Of a DNA stretch of 64,000 nt, positions 59,945 through 64,000 are shown one piece after another. The position numbers and the translations under genes are program-made. Origin of the DNA: Brachyhypopomus gauderio (Eukaryota > Chordata > Actinopteri > Gymnotiformes > Hypopomidae); the NCBI RefSeq assembly GCF_052324685.1, contig NC_135212.1:16128410-16192409 (forward strand). Direction: 5' to 3'. The notes beneath the pieces are model-generated. The model worked only from the letters and a program-made list of their open reading frames with translations. It was not told the origin of the DNA and searched no databases. Position 1 is the stretch's first letter. The number at the start of each line of letters is the position of its first letter.

Positions 59945-61549
59945 TTAGGTGCCCCTTGTTCATGTTCGAGTCTAGTATGACGCCTAGGTTTTTGGCTACT
60001 GTGCCAGGTGTAATGGGGTAGTCTGCGAGATTAAGCATTAGATCTGGAATTTTCTGTCTTGAGGCCTTAGGGCCCAGGAGGAGAACTTCTATTTTGTCCT
60101 CATTTAATTGTAGGAAGTTTAGAGACATCCAGCATTTAATATCTCTTACACAGGCCTCAATTTTTCCTAAACTGAGTTTGTCATTGGGTTTGGCTGATAT
60201 GTAAAGTTGAGTGTCATCTGCATAGCAGTGAAAATTGACACCATGTTTGTTTATAACTGTGCCCAATGGTAGCATATATAATGTAAATATTAGTGGTCCT
60301 AAAATGGAGCCTTGCGGGACCCCATATTTAACTTTTGTACGTTTGGATGGAATATTATTGAGCTTTACAAACTGATAGCGATTTGTTAAGTAAGAGTAAA
60401 ACCATGAAAGGGCTGTGCCTGAGACTCCCAACCCAGCGTTCTAACCTCTTTAGCAAGATCCTATGATCAAATGTGTCAAAAGCTGCACTAAGATCAAGAA
60501 GCACTAACAGTGATACATAGCCTTGATCTGAAGCAAGGAGGAGATAATTTGTTACTTTGACTAATGCTGTTTCAGTACTGTGATGGGGCCTAAAACCAGA
60601 TTGGAAATATGTGATTCTTATGCAGATATAGGCATAATTGCTGGGCAACAGCTTTTTCTATGATCTTAGATATAAATGATGTGTTTGAAATGGGTCTATA
60701 ATTAGATAGCACAGTCGGATCAAGATATGGTTTCTTGATCAGACGTTTAATAACTGCTAATTTACATGATTTGGGCATGTGACTTATTGAAATGGATGCG
60801 TTAACTATAGTTAGAAGAGGTTCAGTTACAGCTGGTAATACCTCTTTTAATAACTTTGAGGGAACCGAGTCTAGTGTGCAGGTAGTACAATTTAAGGAAG
60901 AAATTATTTTCCCTAATTCTGATTGTGGGAGTGTATGAAAAGCATCAAGTTTTTCTCCCAGTATGTAATTTAAATCAATATCAACCAAACCAGATGACAT
61001 ACCAGTTGTATTGCTAATAAAAGGTTTTATATTTTGTCTAATATTCTCTATTTTATTATCAAAGAAATCTATAAATACATTACTAGTGAGGTTTACTGGA
61101 ATCTGAGGTTCTGTGCCTGCTTGATTTTTAGAAGTTTTTGAAGTTTATTTGAAGTTTTGAAGTTTAGAAATAGTATTAAAAAGAAATCTAGGATTGTTTT
61201 TATTTTTCTCTATCAGTGAGGCTAAGTATGCTGAGCGTGCTTTAGTGAGTGCTCTTTTGTATTCAATAATGCTATCCTTCCAGGTACAGTGGAATACTTC
61301 CGCCATTTCCGCTAATTTACATGCTATTTGTTTTAAGTTTCTAGTTTGGTCAGTGTACCATGGGGCGAGCTTTTTGGATCTAGCCTTTTTATATTTTAGT
61401 GGATCTACTATATCTAGAGCTGATCTGCAGGTATTCTCTAAGTAGTCGGTTAAACTATCTAACTCTCCTGGATCGGATGGCGAATGGACTAAAGCAGTTA
61501 AGTCAGGGAGGGTTTCAATAAACTGTGTTGCTGTTGATGAATTTATCAA
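59945..61549 (-). pseudogene. L2 reverse transcriptase fragments
   Basis: Frames at 61145-61549, 60590-61000, 60355-60648 and 59850-60431 give successive parts of the linker, fingers, palm (YADD near 60225) and thumb. Each shift of frame marks an indel. The tail of the last frame (59850-59940) is not LINE-like. Confidence 0.87.
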
Positions 61550-61799
61550 GCGCTTTATACACTGCAGAGGAGACGAGTGGGTATTTGTTAAAATGAAGCT
61601 CGAATTGGACTAAATATTGATCAGAGATTGCTACGGTTTGCGGAAGTATATTTATATTATCTACATCGATACCCAGCGTTAAGATTAATTTCAAGCGTAT
61701 GATTTCGATAATGTGTAGGTCCTACTACATTGTGTATAATGCAGACAGTTCAATATAGAAGTAAATGCCCTTCTCAGTGGATCCTCTGCATTATCAAAA

Positions 61800-62160
61800 T
61801 GTACGTTAGTCTCCTACCATTATTATTTTGTCACTACATACTGCTAAATTTGCTGAAAAATTGGTGAAATCATTTAAGAAATCTGAGTAAGGCCCTGGTG
61901 GTCTGTATACATTTGTCAGGGAAAATGCACTTTTATTTACGGATGGACTAATTACATTAATAGACAGCATCTCAAATGAATTTGAGATATCCAGGTATTT
62001 CTGGTGAATTTCTAAACAATCTCGATAGATTATACATATTCCTCCTCCTCTGCCTGACAATCTAGCTCTATGTAAATAACTATATCCCACAGGAGTGGCT
62101 TCGTTTAGAGTTAAATAATCACCAGATTGAATCCACGTTTCATTTACACATATAACTGAC
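61800..62160 (-). pseudogene. L2 apurinic-like endonuclease fragment
   Basis: It reads NETWIQSGDY, ARLSGRGGGICIIYRDC and TNVYRPPGPYSDFLNDF and stops at IIMVGD, where the catalytic GDFN motif would follow. The downstream catalytic part is broken. Confidence 0.8.
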
Positions 62161-62441
62161 CAGAAGATTGATATTCTAAGTTCATTTACAAAAACTGCTT
62201 TAGAGTTAAGCGATCGAATATTGATTAATCAAATTTTCAGATCGGTCATATAGGTGGTAATATTTGGATGTGAAGTTTGAATATTAGTTACAAACCTAGG
62301 CCGGACTATTTTCTTATGATTTAATTTAACCCAGGGCACAGACACAGTCTCAATTCTGTGGGAACTTGGTGACTCATCTAAGCAGCTCGCAGACAGTTGG
62401 TTTAGCCCGTTAGTGTGCGGCCTGGTCGCGACTCTGGGTAG

Positions 62442-63313
62442 TCAGCAGTTCATAGTACTGCTCTGCCCACTAACTAACAGGCTATGGGCTATGCTACAGG
62501 ATAACAAGGCGGCGCCCTCCCGGGTGGGGTGGACACCGTCCCTGCCTAAAAGACTAGGCTTGCCCTCGAACTCTTTCCAATTATTAATAAAGCCCACTTG
62601 ATTTTCGGAGCACCACTCGGACATCCAGTGGTTTAACGACGTGAGCCTGCTGTATTGCTCATCGCCGCACCGCATTGGGATGGGGCCAGAGCAGATTACC
62701 GCATCGGACATAGTCTGGGCCAATTTAACCACCTCTTTAATATTACCCTTAGTCACTTCTGATTGCCGCAGACGTATATCGTTGACCCCTACATGTTCTA
62801 CCCTAGAGAATCTTTTATTGGCTAACAGTCTAAGGTTGCCACTAATGTCCGGCGCTCTGGCTCCCGGTAAACAACTAACTGTAACCGCTGGAGCCCCTAC
62901 AGGAATAGCGACTTTCACGTGCTGAACTATAGTCTCTCCTATCACTAGAGTCCTTGAGACAGGCTCCTCAGCGGGTGTTGCGCTGAGCGGGGCAAACCTG
63001 TTGGACACGTGAACCGGGGTGCTCTGGTGGGCTAGTGCTGGCGTTCGCGTTAGCTGCAGCCCTCGCTCTCCGACTACGCCGCCGAGACGTCACCCATTCG
63101 CCCCGCTGTGAGGGCTCTATCGCCGGAGTCGCGGAGGCACTTGTTCTCCCTGGCACATCCACAGTTACTACTGACTCTGTCTCTATCCCTCAATAATGAG
63201 CGGACGCGGCGCTCTAAACTTTCCACTTTCGCCACGAGAGAATTAACCAAGTTGCACCTCTCTCGAATGCTATCGCTGTTGCTATCAGTGGCAAAAGGGT
63301 CTAGGCTAAACAT
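62442..63313 (-). pseudogene. L2 ORF1 with coiled coil and SGNH-esterase-like domain
   Basis: The N-terminal part (63074-63313) has a short coiled coil (LVAKVESLERRVRSLL). The second part (62442-63008) in another frame has SGNH hydrolase-like blocks: LVIGETIVQHV, HVGVNDIRLRQSE and LLGRDGVHPTREG. In related elements the first block is GDSI, so here the catalytic Ser is replaced (GET). The Asn of block III and the Asp/His of block V remain. Confidence 0.75.
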
Positions 63314-63330
63314 GCCACACTCCGAACATG

Positions 63331-64000
63331 GTCATCTTACTTCGTAAACTTTTTAAAAGGGCAATTTAAAGGGCGAGTCAAGTTGCACATGTAAACCACA
63401 TGGTGTGAACACGGTGTGTTCAGGATGGTATTTCTCGCGAACCGTTGCATGTAGATGGCTGAAAATCGGTATGCAGGAAGTTGTACTAGTTCTTAAAACA
63501 CAAGCCCATCACACTAAATAATTTTTTAAAGAATTTTTGATATTAGTTATTTTTATGTGTGGGGAAAAACGACAGGACCACTAGGGGTGCAACTACACTA
63601 AGTGCTACTACATTTAAAGAGCTTTAGCCTACTACAGTACTTAAGGTCCTTTTCAACGTAATAAGAAACTGTATAACAACTGTTTATGGCTGAAAACCTA
63701 CAGAGTCCCTACGTAAAAGAATTAGTCCAGAAACACTTCCGTTGTGTTGACAGGTTTTGCAGTGCTTCTGAATTTGCAGCGCGTTTTCTAAATGTAGCGC
63801 ACTAGTTGTCATTTTGATGAATTTGCTTTGCGTATTTTCAGAGCTTTTTGCATTTGCTGAGCGATGCTTTCAGGGTCACTGCAGCGTGCTACGTCATCAG
63901 ATTGCTTCCGTTGGTGGTGCTGCTTAAGGCGGGAAATGGAGATTAATGTTTGTTTTCTATTGCCCAAGCTTATCGTCATCAAGGAAAAATTTATCTCGAA
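63331..64000. other. trip12 intron, nothing recognised
   Basis: No exon or element termini identified. Confidence 0.35.

Larger units (their letters stand above)
59940..63330 (-). mobile_element. L2-clade LINE, near full length, 3' truncated and decayed
   Basis: From right to left on the minus strand come an ORF1-like region (63313-62442), endonuclease (62300-61600) and reverse transcriptase (61549-59945). The RT reads [34 protein letters not shown] and [11 protein letters not shown]. It stops matching after [10 protein letters not shown], so the 3' end is lost. Several frameshifts split every domain. Confidence 0.87.

Noticed and set aside
59850..60431. 193-codon frame as a single protein
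   Set aside because: Only the first part is L2 reverse transcriptase; the last 30-40 residues run into unrelated sequence.

Overview
This is vertebrate nuclear DNA, almost certainly from a teleost fish. The genes are split by introns with GT-AG junctions, and the rest is AT-rich sequence dense with fish-type transposons: Tc1/mariner, several hAT families, L2 and RTE LINEs, and short non-autonomous LTR elements. No bacterial, CRISPR, tRNA or rRNA features were seen. All names rest on recognising protein sequence by eye; no database search was run.

Layout. 1-17 kb is a transposon-rich block. It holds two clean SLC6-type transporter exons (3.0-3.5 kb, minus), a 33-bp minisatellite, and solo or partial LTRs. 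Two insertions of one LTR family (3.9-5.5 kb minus, 10.5-12.8 kb plus) both carry an unrecognised reading frame beginning MPGYATR. hAT transposase remnants and a broken partial copy of zbtb38 (14.5-16.4 kb) complete the block. Intact zbtb38 (BTB plus C2H2 zinc fingers, 1217 aa, one coding exon, minus strand) lies at 17.1-20.7 kb. 20.7-35.7 kb has no recognisable coding gene; it contains Tc1 and hAT elements, a (GT)n tract and a second LTR family (30.2-32.7 kb) with 5-bp target duplications. fbxo36 (four coding exons, minus, 35.8-39.2 kb) has a 5'-truncated RTE LINE in intron 1. It is head-to-head with trip12 (plus), whose first twelve coding exons (45,970-59,393) encode 696 codons and continue beyond the window. 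The trip12 introns hold a nearly intact Tc1, three hAT elements, an internally deleted Tc1 and a decayed L2 LINE (59.9-63.3 kb).

Function. ZBTB38 is a methyl-CpG-binding transcription regulator. FBXO36 is a presumed SCF substrate adaptor, and TRIP12 a HECT ubiquitin ligase. The fbxo36-trip12 divergent pair looks like an ancestral vertebrate arrangement sharing one promoter region, since the two are also neighbours in human. The genes are otherwise not an operon-like unit.

The most unusual signal is the LTR family with the MPGYATR reading frame. It lacks recognisable reverse transcriptase, protease and integrase, yet two diverged insertions keep the same protein layout: a basic start, a helical DP-x-C...ERHP segment, and acidic repeats around a YYxEG-type motif.
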